Origin: Stephanodiscus triporus
Lineage: Eukaryota; Bacillariophyta; Thalassiosirophyceae; Thalassiosirales; Thalassiosiraceae
Reading direction: 5' to 3'
Length of the DNA stretch: 43,683 nucleotides
NCBI GenBank assembly: GCA_036939755.1
Contig: JALLAZ010000208.1
Span: 1 to 43,683 of the forward strand
Within the stretch, counting starts at the first letter, position 1. Each line of letters starts with the position of its first letter. The notes under the pieces are model-generated. The model was not told the origin of the DNA, did not search any database, and was given only the letters and a program-made list of their open reading frames with translations. Both the position numbers and the translations under genes were made by a program. Positions 30,452-40,413 of this stretch are shown piece after piece.

Positions 30452-31441
30452 ATGATTATATTAATAATTTGTACTGTGCTAAAAATTCTTGCTGTTGTAG
30501 TTCCTTTATTAATTTCTGTTGCATACTTTACTATAGCTGAAAGAAAAATTATGGGGATCATACAGAGAAGAAAAGGTCCAAATGTTATTGGTTTTTTAGG
30601 GTTACTACAACCATTGGCTGATGGACTAAAATTATTTGTAAAAGAAACTATTTTTCCTAGTAATTCTAATATTAGTATATTTTTAATTGCTCCTATGCTA
30701 ACGTTTATTTTAAGTTTAATCGGCTGAGCCGTTCTACCCTTATCCAAACAAATCGTATTATCAGATCTAAATGTCGGAGTTTTGTATTTATTGGCAACGT
30801 CTTCGTTAAGTGTGTATGGGATAATAATGGCTGGTTGATCTAGTAATTCTAAATACCCATTTTTGGGCGCGTTACGTTCTGCGGCTCAAATGATCTCTTA
30901 CGAAGTTTCCATCGGATTCATTCTAATCAACGTATGTGTCTGTGCAGGTTCTTTTAATTTAAGTACTATTGTAATGGCTCAAAAAAACATTTGATTTATT
31001 GTACCCTTGTTACCTATGTTTATTATATTTTGCGTGTCGATGCTTGCCGAAACAAATCGACACCCTTTTGATTTACCTGAAGCCGAAGCAGAGTTAGTTT
31101 CCGGATACAACGTAGAGTATTCAGCAATGACTTTTGCTTTATTTTTTTTAGGAGAGTATGCAAATATGCTTTTAATGAGTGCTTTTGTATCTACATTATT
31201 TTTGGGAGGTTGATTGCCTATAATTGACCTATTTCCTCTTGTTTTTCTTCCAGGTAGCGTATGATTTAGCTTAAAAATTGCGCTTGGTGTAATATTTTTT
31301 ATAGTTACACGAGCAACCTTACCAAGATACAGATACGACCAATTAATGTATATAGGGTGAAAAAGTTTTCTTCCACTATCTTTAGGTTATTTGCTTTTTT
31401 CCGTAGGAATTTTGATTAGTTTTAATTGGTTGCCTACCTAA
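30452..31441 (+). CDS. nad1: NADH dehydrogenase subunit 1
   Basis: A membrane subunit of complex I at the quinone entry, 329 residues with eight or so helices. Diagnostic segments are [35 protein letters not shown], and [20 protein letters not shown] with the following YNVEYS. Internal TGA codons are Trp. The last 60 bp overlap the 3' end of tatC on the other strand. Confidence 0.97.
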
Positions 31442-32167
31442 AAAGGTAGCAAGCTTAGTTTTAAAGATCATGTAAAATATAACTAATTCATAAATGAGTA
31501 TTATGCAAATACTCATTGCTAATTGATATAGAACCTCTGGAGGAGTTACAAATGTCGAAAAAATGAAAAAAAGAAAATAAAAGATCTTTCTAAGTTTTTT
31601 GATAATTGATACGTTGGTTCTAAATAGATCTAAGAAAATAAAAAATAACACGGCTGCTTGAAAAATTAAATTGCACAAATAGTATATTGATTTATAAAAA
31701 ATCAAATATTCATTCAGTTTAACTTCAAAGTGAAACGTTAAGTTTTGGAACGACAAATATTTTTGAAACCTTAAAAAAAAGTCCCAGCTAATCGGGAAGA
31801 TAAAATTATTTAACATAAAAATATACGTTGTTCAACAAATGAGTGTGGTTACCATAATAATTCTTAAATACGCATATTCGAACTTGTACAATCCCGACGA
31901 TAAAAAAAGAAAACAATGATATAATAAAAATATCATTGTTATTTGATTAGCTATATAAGATGACAATTGTATGTAGGCCACAAAAACTTCAGCTACGTCA
32001 GTTGTCAAAAAGTATAATAAATCAGTTTTAGTGGATTTAAAACTAAATCTCATAAAAATATACAATACAGTTTCTTTAAAATAATAACAATTTATCATCA
32101 AAAAGCTTCAAGTAATTAAAGAGAAAGAAAAACGGTATTTGATTTCCAATAAGTATCTATAAATCAT
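31382..32167 (-). CDS. tatC: Sec-independent translocase subunit TatC
   Basis: A multi-spanning membrane protein (261 residues, about six helices) of the twin-arginine translocase, known as ymf16 or mttB in mitochondria. YLLEIKYRFSFSLITWSF at the N terminus corresponds to the TatC H-L-x-E-L-R-x-R motif, and STFVTPPEVLYQLAMSI carries the conserved T-P-P-(D/E)-V. The reading needs TGA as Trp at two places and starts at ATG 32167. It converges on nad1 with a 60-bp 3' overlap; tatA is 86 bp upstream on the same strand, with tRNA-Trp on the opposite strand between them. Confidence 0.88.
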
Positions 32168-32176
32168 AAATTTTCG

Positions 32177-32249
32177 AGGAGAATAGTTCAGTTGGTAGAG
32201 CAGTGGTTTCCAAAACCAAAGGCCAGGGGTTCAAATCCCTTTTTTCCTG
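32177..32249 (+). tRNA. trnW(cca): tRNA-Trp (CCA)
   Basis: Same overall sequence as the UCA gene at 442, but anticodon loop TTCCAAA gives CCA, reading UGG only. Acceptor AGGAGAA/TTTTCCT with one G-U pair, D arm GTTC/GAGC, T arm AGGGG-TTCAAAT-CCCTT. It lies antisense between the starts and ends of tatC and tatA. Confidence 0.92.
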
Positions 32250-32252
32250 ACT

Positions 32253-32393
32253 TTATTTTTTTTTCAAATGTTTATAAATTTTGTTTTTTTTAATTAAATC
32301 ACGAAAATCCTTTATTATTTTTGAGAAATCGCCAAACAGCAATATCCCAAGAAACAAAACAACAATAAGTTGGCTTATACTTATATTTCTCAT
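32253..32393 (-). CDS. tatA: Sec-independent translocase subunit TatA
   Basis: A 46-residue single-span protein: short polar N terminus MRNISISQL, hydrophobic helix IVVLFLGILLFGD, then an amphipathic basic helix FSKIIKDFRDLIKK. The hinge LLFGD before a K-rich amphipathic helix is the TatA signature (usual L-x-F-G). It is too short to be noticed by size alone, but its position next to tatC on the same strand supports the call. It would form the pore-building partner of TatC in the inner membrane. Confidence 0.82.
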   Translation of the reverse strand: MRNISISQLIVVLFLGILLFGDFSKIIKDFRDLIKKNKIYKHLKKK

Positions 32394-32421
32394 AAAATCA
32401 AAAATTTGATTTTAACCGTTT

Positions 32422-32493
32422 AGGCTTATAGTTTAGAGGTAGAACGTACCGCTCATAACGGTTTCGTCGTAGGTTCAAGTCCTACTAAGCCTA
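32422..32493 (+). tRNA. trnI(cau): tRNA-Ile (CAU, lysidine type)
   Basis: Acceptor AGGCTTA/TAAGCCT and anticodon loop CTCATAA on an ACCG/CGGT stem, with the TTTCGTC variable region and GTAGG T arm, match the organellar tRNA-Ile whose CAU is modified to read AUA. Distinguished from the two Met tRNAs by overall sequence. Confidence 0.85.
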
Positions 32494-32504
32494 ATCGACA
32501 ATAA

Positions 32505-32984
32505 ATGGATTTCAACTTAAAAACTTATAAATGTTTTAGAATTAAATATTATCTTAAAACGGTAAACTTTTTTTTTTTTTTTCAAGGGACTTCTGTAGAT
32601 AATGAAAGTTGAATTAAAATTGAGCAAGGATTTGTTAACCATGAACTAAAATACTACCGAATACTTAATAAGTTAATGATTAACACATTAAAAAGTTCTG
32701 TATTTAAAAATGTAATTGTGTTAATACATGGTCCTATTATATTATTAAACAATGATAACAACGATACGAAACTAACCTTTAAAGAGTTAGAAAACATTAA
32801 TCCTTTAATCAATTTATTAGGCTTGAGATTAAACAATAAAATTTATTCGAAAAAACAAATTAAACATTTAAAAAGAATATCGTACGTAGAAAACATTTAT
32901 AGTTTTCATAAATTTATGAAAACTTTTGTTACGCAACCTTATTATAAACTCAAAAGCAAAAAGACATTGTCTATATCGAAATAA
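32505..32984 (+). CDS. rpl10: Probable ribosomal protein L10
   Basis: A 159-residue frame with one TGA-coded Trp. The N-terminal half has the L10 layout: a hydrophobic strand with a Phe run (15 T bases at 32568), then SWIKIEQGFVNHELKYY (helix), LNKLMINTL, and a GPIILL strand matching the L10 G-P turn. The second half is basic and helical (IYSKKQIKHLKRI). L10 is mitochondrially encoded in land plants and several protists. The match is by pattern, not identity. The last 9 bp overlap the reverse-strand tRNA-Pro. Confidence 0.6.
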
Positions 32985-33049
32985 TGTGATTTGAACACAT
33001 GACTTCCTGTTCCCAAAACAGGCACGCTACCAAACTGCGTTATATTTCG
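32976..33049 (-). tRNA. trnP(ugg): tRNA-Pro (UGG)
   Basis: On the reverse strand: acceptor CGAAATA/TATTTCG perfect, D arm ACGC/GCGT, anticodon arm CCTGT-TTTGGGA-ACAGG with anticodon TGG, T arm ATGTG-TTCAAAT-CACAT. Its 3' end overlaps the end of the rpl10-like frame. Confidence 0.93.
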
Positions 33050-33050
33050 T

Positions 33051-33134
33051 TGAAGAAAGTAGGATTCGAACCTACGATAAGATAAACTTAACAGATTTAC
33101 AATCTGCCACTTTCAACCACTCAGTCATTTCTTC
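33051..33134 (-). tRNA. trnY(gua): tRNA-Tyr (GUA)
   Basis: Class II tRNA on the reverse strand. Acceptor GAAGAAA/TTTCTTC perfect, anticodon arm GCAGA-TTGTAAA-TCTGT with anticodon GTA, a long variable arm, T arm GTAGG-TTCGAAT-CCTAC. It abuts the rps11 stop codon. Confidence 0.93.
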
Positions 33135-33742
33135 TATAATTTTCTAGTTCGAGTACGGATTTTAATTCTTTTTTTTTTCTTTAGCCTGCATCCATTGTGT
33201 GCTTTGTATAAGTAACTTGTAACTAGTTTTGTAAAAATTTTTTGTTTTAGTTTTTTAAAGATATATGACTGATGGTTAAAAAATAAATTGTTGAAATGAA
33301 CAGCAACTGGTTTTGTTTTAAAAAATTTTGATTTTAATAATAAAGCTCGAAGAATTATAATTATTGCTTTAGGCTGTCTAGTTTTTTGTTTTTTTTGTAA
33401 ATTAAACATACCTGCAGAAAAAAAAAGTTTAGGATTTCCATTAACGTTATTTACGTTTATGAAAGTATTTGTTAAAGATAAATTGATATTTATAATGTAG
33501 CTAAGTAACTTTTGATTATTAAAAAAAGAAAAATACATGTATGAAATCAAATAATTTGTTTTTATTTTAAGAGTATACAAATTGGTAAATCAAAATAAAA
33601 GCAGCCATTGTACGTAATAAGAAAATGTTTCTTCTTTTATAAAATCTAAAGCTTTAATAGTATGAGATGTATGTTTTATATAACCATGAGTAATTGCGTT
33701 ATGTGAAAAAAATGAGTTTTTTGCTATTTTTAATAAAAGCAT
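33134..33742 (-). CDS. rps11: Ribosomal protein S11 with long N-terminal extension
   Basis: The C-terminal ~120 residues are S11: NPKLFFSAGMFNLQKKQKT (S-A-G strand), ALLLKSKFFKTKPVAVHF, and the ending YKAHNGCRLKKKKRIKIRT, matching H-N-G-C-R-x-x-K-x-R-R. The reading remains open upstream through a TGA-coded Trp to an ATG at 33742, giving 202 residues; typical S11 has about 130, so some 70 residues are extra. An in-frame TTG at 33580 is an alternative. The ATG overlaps the divergent rpl2 start. Confidence 0.85.
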
Positions 33743-34568
33743 GAATTTTGAAATAATTTTTATTTATATGAACTCAATAAAAAGTAAATTTACGTCATCG
33801 ACTCAAAAAAAACTAATAAATTTATCGAAAAAAAAATTGAACAAAATCTCTCTAATAAAGAACATGACTATAGGGAAAAAAAACGTCGCAGGAAAAAATG
33901 ATTCTGGAAAAATTACAGTACGGCATATAGGGGGTGGGCATAAAAAAAAATACAGAAAAATTGATTTTATAAGAAACAAAGACTCGATAGGTATTGTTAC
34001 TAGTTTGGAATACGACCCTTACCGGACAGCTTTTATAGCCTCTGTTTACGATTTTTTAAATCAAAAATATTTTTATATAATCGCCCCAAAAAACCTGAAT
34101 ATTGGTGACATTGTAAAATCAGGTTTTAACGCCGAAGTTAAAGTTGGACATTCTTTAGCGTTAATGAAAATTCCTATAGGAGGCTTCATTCATAATATTT
34201 CATTGAAAGAAAATAAAAAAGCACAACTAACCAGATCCGCAGGAACCAACGCACAGCTCATTGAAAAAACTTCTAAATATTGTAGAGTTGTTTTAAGTTC
34301 TGGTTTTCATAAATTTCTTTTACCTACGTGTCAAGCAACAGTTGGGACCGTTTCCAATGAATTCTCGTTTTTTGATAGAATAAACAAAGCAGGTCGCAAT
34401 AGATGACTAAACAAACGACCAACGGTTAGAGGAGTAGCCATGAATCCTATTGACCACCCCCATGGAGGTGGAGAAGGGAAAAGTTCTGGTGGTCGATCTT
34501 CTGTGACACCGTGAGGCAAACCTACTAAAAATGGTAAAACAAGCAAGTCAAAAATTTTTAAATATTAA
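33741..34568 (+). CDS. rpl2: Ribosomal protein L2
   Basis: A peptidyl-transferase-centre protein, 275 residues. [19 protein letters not shown] and [17 protein letters not shown] are the OB-fold part, and the C-terminal [20 protein letters not shown] contains the conserved catalytic-site His. [13 protein letters not shown] ends the protein; two Trp are TGA. ATG 33741 or 33768 are both possible. It heads the rpl2-rps19-rps3-rpl16 cluster. Confidence 0.96.
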
Positions 34569-34669
34569 CACACATATCTAAATGATCTTTTGAACTCCAT
34601 GATTAAAAAATAAATCATAAACTTTACTAATTACAAGAAAGAATCAAAGTCTTAAAATATAAAAAAAAA

Positions 34670-34936
34670 ATGAATAGAGTTAAGTGAAAAGGACCATACA
34701 TTGAAAAGAATTTACTAGAAAAAGTAAAAAACTCTAAATTAATTTCTAAAAATAATGTTAAGACTATGTCTAAAAACTCTATAATATTGCCGAGTTTTAT
34801 TGAATTTACATTTCGAGTTTATAATGGAAAAGCATTTACAATGGTAAAAATCATAGACGAAATGATCGGTCATAAAATAGGTGAATTTGTTTCTACCAGA
34901 AAACAATTCTCTTACAAAAAAAAAAAAAATAAGTAA
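34670..34936 (+). CDS. rps19: Ribosomal protein S19
   Basis: An 88-residue head protein of the small subunit. It begins MNRVKWKGPYIEKNLL (Trp as TGA), with NSIILPSFIEFTFRVYNGKAF in the middle and IIDEMIGHKIGEFVSTRKQF at the end, all S19 hallmarks. rps3 starts two bases after the stop. Confidence 0.95.
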
Positions 34937-34938
34937 CG

Positions 34939-36000
34939 ATGGGTCAAAAAACAGACGCACGAATTTTTAGACAAGGCATACATAAAAAAAATTGAGAATT
35001 TAGACATATTGCAAAAAATAACGAAGAATCTTCGTTATTTTTATACAAAACATTAGAAGTTCAAAGATATTTAAATCGATTTTTTGGGCTCTATAAGATG
35101 AAAATTCATAGCTGCAAAATCTTTTATTCCCACGGTTCTCTACAAGTGTTTGTTTCTTTTTATATCACAGCCAAGACAATTTATGCTATACGTAAAAATT
35201 TAACTAAATATTCGAAAAAACTTTCAACACAAGTTAAACGTAAACTTTCAAAGAAAAAAAATTGGAAGTATAAAAAGAGAAGAAAGCCTCAGTTCAAACT
35301 ACCTAGCCAAAAAGTAAGATTAAAAATAAAAAAGATTCAAAAAGTTAAAAATAAAAAAGGTTTACCGTTCCATAAAGCTAATCCGTGAGTAGCTCTTAGT
35401 TTAAAAGGGTTTCAAGATATCTTATTAGAAAGCCTGATAAAATACACTAAAAAAAAAATTGATATTTCTGTAACATTACAAAATTTAAATCGTCATAAAC
35501 AATTGTCTTATAATCAACTTGAAGGTTTAAAAAAAAATTTTAAACAGTTAAAAAAATTTGTTAAAAACTCATTTTTTAAAGAGGCAATGAATATTTTATT
35601 TATCAACATTTTAAGAAGAAAATCCGCAAAACTGTTAGCTGAGTTCATCAGCGATCAATTCAGGCTGAATCAGTTAAGAACAGACCAAAGCACTATTCCC
35701 CGAAAAGATAATTATTTCTTGGGTTTCATCAAACAAACTATTCTATTATTTATTAAGTTTGATGCTTCATGCCTTAAGGGGGTAAAAATTGCAATTAAAG
35801 GTCGATTTAATAGAGCACCAAGAGCAAGAACTACGAAAATACATTTCGGAAAATTTTCTCTTCAATCATTTAACTCTAAAATTGATTATTACCAATCAAC
35901 TGCCTATACAATTAATGGAACTTTTGGGGTAAAAGTTTGACTGTGTGAAAATGAATTTTTAAAAATCTATGTGGTTACAACCAAAAAAAACGAAATATAA
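34939..36000 (+). CDS. rps3: Ribosomal protein S3
   Basis: A small-subunit protein at the mRNA entry, 353 residues, enlarged by Lys-rich inserts (for example KKKNWKYKKRRKPQFKL). MGQKTDARIFRQGIHKKNW at the N terminus is the organellar S3 start (G-Q-K-x-x-p-x-x-x-R-x-G). The C-terminal domain has GVKIAIKGRFNRAPRARTTK and YQSTAYTINGTFGVKVW. Four TGA codons are Trp. It overlaps the start of rpl16 by 32 bp. Confidence 0.94.
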
Positions 36001-36373
36001 AAAAATGCAAAAAGGTAAACTAACCAAATTTAATTATCGTTCAAATATGTTAAAATTTGGATGTGTAGGATTAAAAGCAACTAAGTCTGGTACTATGTCA
36101 TCTCGACATATTGAAGCTGCGCGACAAGCTATTGTTAGAAAACTAAGTCGAAAAGGAAAACTATGAATACGAATATTTCCTACAATTCCGATTACGGCAA
36201 AGCCGACTGAAGTTAGAATGGGTAAAGGCAAAGGTAATGTTTCCCATTGAGGCGTTAAAGTTAGCGCTGGGACCGTTTTATTTGAAATAGACGGTGTAGC
36301 TATCAATATCGCTATCTCAGCATTTAAAACTGGAGGTGCCAAGTTGCCTGTTAAAACAGCAATACTTTTATAA
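35969..36373 (+). CDS. rpl16: Ribosomal protein L16
   Basis: A large-subunit protein that contacts A-site tRNA, 134 residues. MWLQPKKTKYKKMQKGKL is the organellar L16 start (usual M-L-x-P-K-R-T-K-F-R-K). SGTMSSRHIEAARQAIVR and KPTEVRMGKGKGNVSHW follow, with Trp as TGA. Translation start lies inside the rps3 tail, so the two must share a transcript. Confidence 0.96.
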
Positions 36374-36501
36374 CCTAAATATTAATATTATAAATAACAA
36401 AGACATTGAGCACTTAAAATAATTTTATTTTATATAATTTGATGGGATCTTTAACATCTCTAATTTAAACAATAAAAGCTGCTTTGAAGCCACCGAGATG
36501 A

Positions 36502-36759
<258 letters not shown>

Positions 36760-36783
36760 TATTTTGGAGCAAAGAACTAAATT

Positions 36784-36856
36784 GGGTATGTAGCTCAATT
36801 GGTAGAGCATTGGACTTTTAATCCACAGGTTTTGGGTTCAAATCCCAATATACCCA
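36784..36856 (+). tRNA. trnK(uuu): tRNA-Lys (UUU)
   Basis: Acceptor GGGTATG/TATACCC with one G-U pair, D arm GCTC/GAGC, anticodon arm TTGGA-CTTTTAA-TCCAC with anticodon TTT, T arm TTGGG-TTCAAAT-CCCAA. It lies between atp9 and nad4L. Confidence 0.94.
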
Positions 36857-36874
36857 AATCTTGTTAAAATATAC

Positions 36875-37186
36875 ATGATAATTTTGAATATTAATTACAT
36901 CTTAAATATTGTTATAACATTATTTTTGATTGGCGTTTTAGGGCTTGTATTAAACCGAAAAAATATACTAATAACACTAATGTCTATTGAATTAATGCTT
37001 TTGGCAATTAATTTAAACTTTATTATTTTTTCTATATATTTGGATGATCTTGCAGGTTATGTATTTGTTTTATTCATTTTAACTATTGCTGCAGCAGAGT
37101 CTGCTATAGGATTAGCAATTCTAACAATTTATTATAGACTAAAAAATACTATTCGAATGGATAAAATAAAAAACATTAAAAGTTAA
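36875..37186 (+). CDS. nad4L: NADH dehydrogenase subunit 4L
   Basis: A small three-helix membrane subunit of complex I, 103 residues. The conserved [17 protein letters not shown] carries the functional Glu, and [21 protein letters not shown] the second. The start ATG lies 18 bp after tRNA-Lys and the stop 9 bp before tRNA-Asp (reverse strand). Confidence 0.96.
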   Translation: MIILNINYILNIVITLFLIGVLGLVLNRKNILITLMSIELMLLAINLNFIIFSIYLDDLAGYVFVLFILTIAAAESAIGLAILTIYYRLKNTIRMDKIKNIKS

Positions 37187-37195
37187 AAAATAAAG

Positions 37196-37270
37196 CGGAA
37201 ACGACAGGATTTGAACCAGCAATCTTCGACGTGACAAGTCGACGCTTTAACCATTTGAAGCTACGTTTCC
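37196..37270 (-). tRNA. trnD(guc): tRNA-Asp (GUC)
   Basis: On the reverse strand: acceptor GGAAACG/CGTTTCC perfect, D arm GCTT/AAGC, anticodon arm TCGAC-TTGTCAC-GTCGA with anticodon GTC; the T stem GCTGG/CCTGT has one T-T mismatch. Confidence 0.9.
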
Positions 37271-37277
37271 TTTAAGT

Positions 37278-39548
37278 TTGAAATACTTTCATATAGATAA
37301 TATAAAATTTAATTATGATTTAGAATTTAAAAATAATTCAAATAGTAGTTTCTGAAAACAAAATACACCTCTTATTGAGTACTGCGAAACATTGGGGATT
37401 AATATCCCGCATTATTGCTATCATAAAAGTTTGTCTATTTCAGGTAATTGCCGTATGTGCCTTGTAGAATTAAAAAACTCCCCGAAACCTATCGTCTCAT
37501 GTGCTATGAATGCTAAATCTTGTTTGACAAACGGCGATATTTACACAAATAGCTCGTTAGTAAAAAAAGCTCGTGAAAACGTTCTAGAATTTTTACTAAT
37601 AAACCATCCTTTAGATTGTCCAATATGTGACCAAGGTGGTGAATGCGACTTACAAGATCAGTCCCTTTTTTTCGGTCTAACCAAAAAAAGATTTTATAGT
37701 TTTAAACGAGTTGTTTTGAACAAAAATATTGGACCTATTGTGAAAACGGTGATGACAAGATGCATTCATTGCACCAGGTGTGTTCGTTTTGCTGCTGAAA
37801 TTGCAGGAATCGAAGATATAGGAATGTTTGGAAGAGGTTTAAATAGTGAAATCGGAACTTATGTTAATAAGCTTTTTCAATCCGAACTGTCTGGAAATGT
37901 TATTGATTTATGCCCTGTAGGAGCGTTAACTTCGAAACCGTACCCGTTTACACATAGAAGTTGGGAATTAAAAAGTGTTACTTCAATTGATTTTTCAGAC
38001 GGATTTGGTACTCCAACTCAGCTGTTTATTAAGAATAATCATATAATACGAATTTTACCTGGTTACGATACAATAAGTCAGCAAACCAAGTGGATTTCTG
38101 ATAAAACTCGGTTTTCATTTGATGGTATGTTTTCACCCGAAAAAATAATTTACAGTTTTCTAGAGAATAATAATAAAAAAGCTTTCATTAATCTCTCGTG
38201 GCAAAAACTATTCAAAGAGTTTTTTTATACACTTTATTTTCAAAACCATCTATTAAAGCATTGTTACCGACCATACCCACTAATAATACTTTTAAATGCA
38301 AATACAAGCTTAGAAGTTTTAAACTTATTAAACGTTTTAACTCGCAAATATTCATTTTTTAAACTTAGACGAATCGAGTCACAAAACAGTAACGTTGATT
38401 TAGAACAAAATTATTTGCTAGATTTAAATCTTAATAACAAAATTGGAACGTCTGATACTTGTTGATTAATTGGCATAAATCCTCGTTATGAAGGATCAAA
38501 ACTGAATTTAAGACTTCGGTCAAGATATTTGAAAGGAAATTTTAAAATAATTCAGATAGGTTCTTTAGTAAATTTAACATTCCCGAATATAAACATTACT
38601 AGTAATACAAAAATTTTAAAATCTTTAGTTGAGGGTAATAACTTATTTTGCCAAGAATTTGTAAATTCTTCAAATCCTATTATAATATCTAATGCGGAAA
38701 TATTTAAACGAAAAGACTCGTCTGGGTTTGCAAATTTACTAAAAAATTTAGGTAAATATATTAATTTATTTTCACAATCTAATAATCAAAGTCAACTGAA
38801 TATTTTACACCCCTCACTAGGCAGTGTTGGACTTTCAAACTTTACTAGTTTAAAAACAATACGCAATAACGATTTAAAAAATGCTACTGGAATTTATTTT
38901 ATAAACAATTCATTTTCCAGCTCCAATATCCAAAAACTACTAAACTTAAAATTACTCAACTTTTTTAAGGGTTATACACATGAAAATAAAATATTAATAA
39001 CTCAAAATAGCAGCTTAGATACTAAATTAATTGAAAGATTAAAAAAAGGTTTTAATTTAAGTAATCATTTACATTTACCTAATACTGTATTTTTTGAAAC
39101 CGCAGGAACTTATATAAGTACTGAAGGAGATGTAAACAAAGTTAGTAGAATAATCAAGCCATTAGGGCAAACAAAAGACAATTGACAAATCATACGGAAA
39201 ATGTTTTCTTATTCGAAGAAGATGTTATTTATGACCAACTTTCTAAACGATAATAAATTAGCTTTCAATTCAAGTACCCTTTCTTATTTTACCAATTATA
39301 TAGGATTTCAATACTATGCAGTATCTAATCTAAACAATATAGCTTTTTCATTTTTAAAAACAATAGTTGGACACTGTCAAAATACCGTTAAATTTAAATT
39401 AAAGAAAAAAAAAATTTTAAGTTCTCAATTTAGATTTTGATTAAATGACTTTTATGTTGATGACAAAAATTTCAATAGCAACTATTCGTCTACAATGATT
39501 CAATGTTCAAAACTTTCTCGACTAAAATGTTCCACGTTTAAATTTTAA
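37278..39548 (+). CDS. nad11: NADH dehydrogenase subunit 11
   Basis: The 75-kDa iron-sulphur subunit (NuoG family) of complex I, about 756 residues. The N-terminal domain is well conserved: [20 protein letters not shown] ([2Fe-2S] Cys), [18 protein letters not shown] (N5-type cluster), [19 protein letters not shown], and [17 protein letters not shown] ([4Fe-4S]). The long C-terminal molybdopterin-like domain is degenerate but full size, with TGA-coded Trp bridging three segments. No in-frame ATG precedes the domain, so TTG 37278 (seven bases after tRNA-Asp) or a nearby ATA is the likely start. Confidence 0.92.
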
Positions 39549-39621
39549 AGGGAGGGCATGCTAAATTAGCTATGGATCTATAACTTGTGGGTAGTCTTTC
39601 AATAGATGTCAATGACGCGAT

Positions 39622-39652
39622 ACATATACATATATATATATATATATGTATA
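39622..39652. repeat. (TA)n microsatellite
   Basis: An alternating purine-pyrimidine run of ACATATACATATATATAT type in the nad11-cox3 spacer. Such tracts melt easily and are often length-variable. Confidence 0.85.
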
Positions 39653-40112
39653 TTTGTGAGTACAGAGGAGTATAAAACCCGGTATTACAACAAATTTATA
39701 ATAAAAGTTTCTTTTTACCTCATATTCAACATTTCGATGTCTTAGACCTTCGTCTTCGTAGTTGAATAAACGAAAGTAAAGCAAACGCTGATAAATGAAA
39801 GACTTGATATCAAGTCTCAAAAATACTAAAAGAAAATGGAATAAAAAAACGTACACTTTTTGAGCAATATTTGTTGACAAAAACCTGCAATATCGCAGAA
39901 TGCAATGTCGCTTTTCAAAATGAAAATAATTGATTAAAGCCAAAAAATTGAAAGCCCTAATATTGTTTAATCAAACTGAATCCAAACTGGGAACTTTGTT
40001 TTGAAAGTTTGTTAGATTATATGTATCATTAACTAATTCTAACTTTCTTTTTCGGTGCAATTTTTTTAACACAAGCCAAAATGATCGTCATTTATTATTA
40101 TCTATAGTTAAA

Positions 40113-40138
40113 TTAACGTCGTTAGGTAACGACGTTAA
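40113..40138. promoter_or_regulatory. Perfect 12-bp inverted repeat hairpin
   Basis: TTAACGTCGTTA and TAACGACGTTAA are exact reverse complements separated by GG, followed closely by a T run. It lies between the converging ends of nad11 (forward) and the reverse-strand Trp-like tRNA and cox3. A bidirectional terminator, an RNA stabilising stem, or a replication-related hairpin are possible; which one cannot be told from sequence. Confidence 0.6.
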
Positions 40139-40279
40139 CGCTTTTTTTGATCTCAACATTCTATATATTTATCTTGTTTCTTAAAAAAGCAGCAGTTCTG
40201 AATTGAATCTATACTCGCTGTTTTATGAGTACCTAAACTACAACATAAAGCTGTAGTCTTAATTTTTGGGGTTTATAAA

Positions 40280-40352
40280 TAATGAAAAAGGGATTTGAAC
40301 CCTTGACCTTTGGTTTTGAAAACCACTGCTCTACCTACTAAGCTATTTTCTT
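40280..40352 (-). tRNA. trnW(uca): tRNA-Trp-like (UCA), possibly decayed
   Basis: Reverse-strand copy with the same anticodon arm and loop (TTTCAAA, anticodon TCA) and D-loop as the gene at 442, and a good T arm AAGGG-TTCAAAT-CCCTT. The acceptor AAGAAAA faces TTTCATT and has two mismatches, so it may be a pseudogene, need editing, or be a diverged functional copy. Confidence 0.65.
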
Positions 40353-40413
40353 TAAAAAAGTTTGAAAAGTTCGTAATTTACGAAAGTTAAAAAAAGCCAA
40401 AATTTTAAAGAAG

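Larger units (their letters stand above)
39549..40279. other. 731-bp spacer with microsatellite and palindrome
   Basis: Contains an alternating TA microsatellite (about 39622-39652) and a strong hairpin (40113-40138). A reverse-strand open frame of 114 codons (39599-39943) exists, but its C-terminal part is translated from the TA microsatellite and I see no family features, so I do not call it a gene. This is the largest spacer between convergent transcription units (nad11 forward, tRNA-Trp-like and cox3 reverse). Confidence 0.6.

Noticed and set aside
30424..30747. Reverse-strand 107-codon frame opposite nad1
   Set aside because: Antisense to the strongest conserved part of nad1.
36034..36342. 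Reverse-strand 102-codon frame opposite rpl16
   Set aside because: Antisense shadow of rpl16, which carries clear L16 motifs on the plus strand.
39599..39943. Reverse-strand 114-codon open frame in the nad11-cox3 spacer
   Set aside because: Its C-terminal part is the translation of a TA microsatellite, and the rest has no recognisable features or conserved neighbours; probably chance openness in AT-rich DNA.
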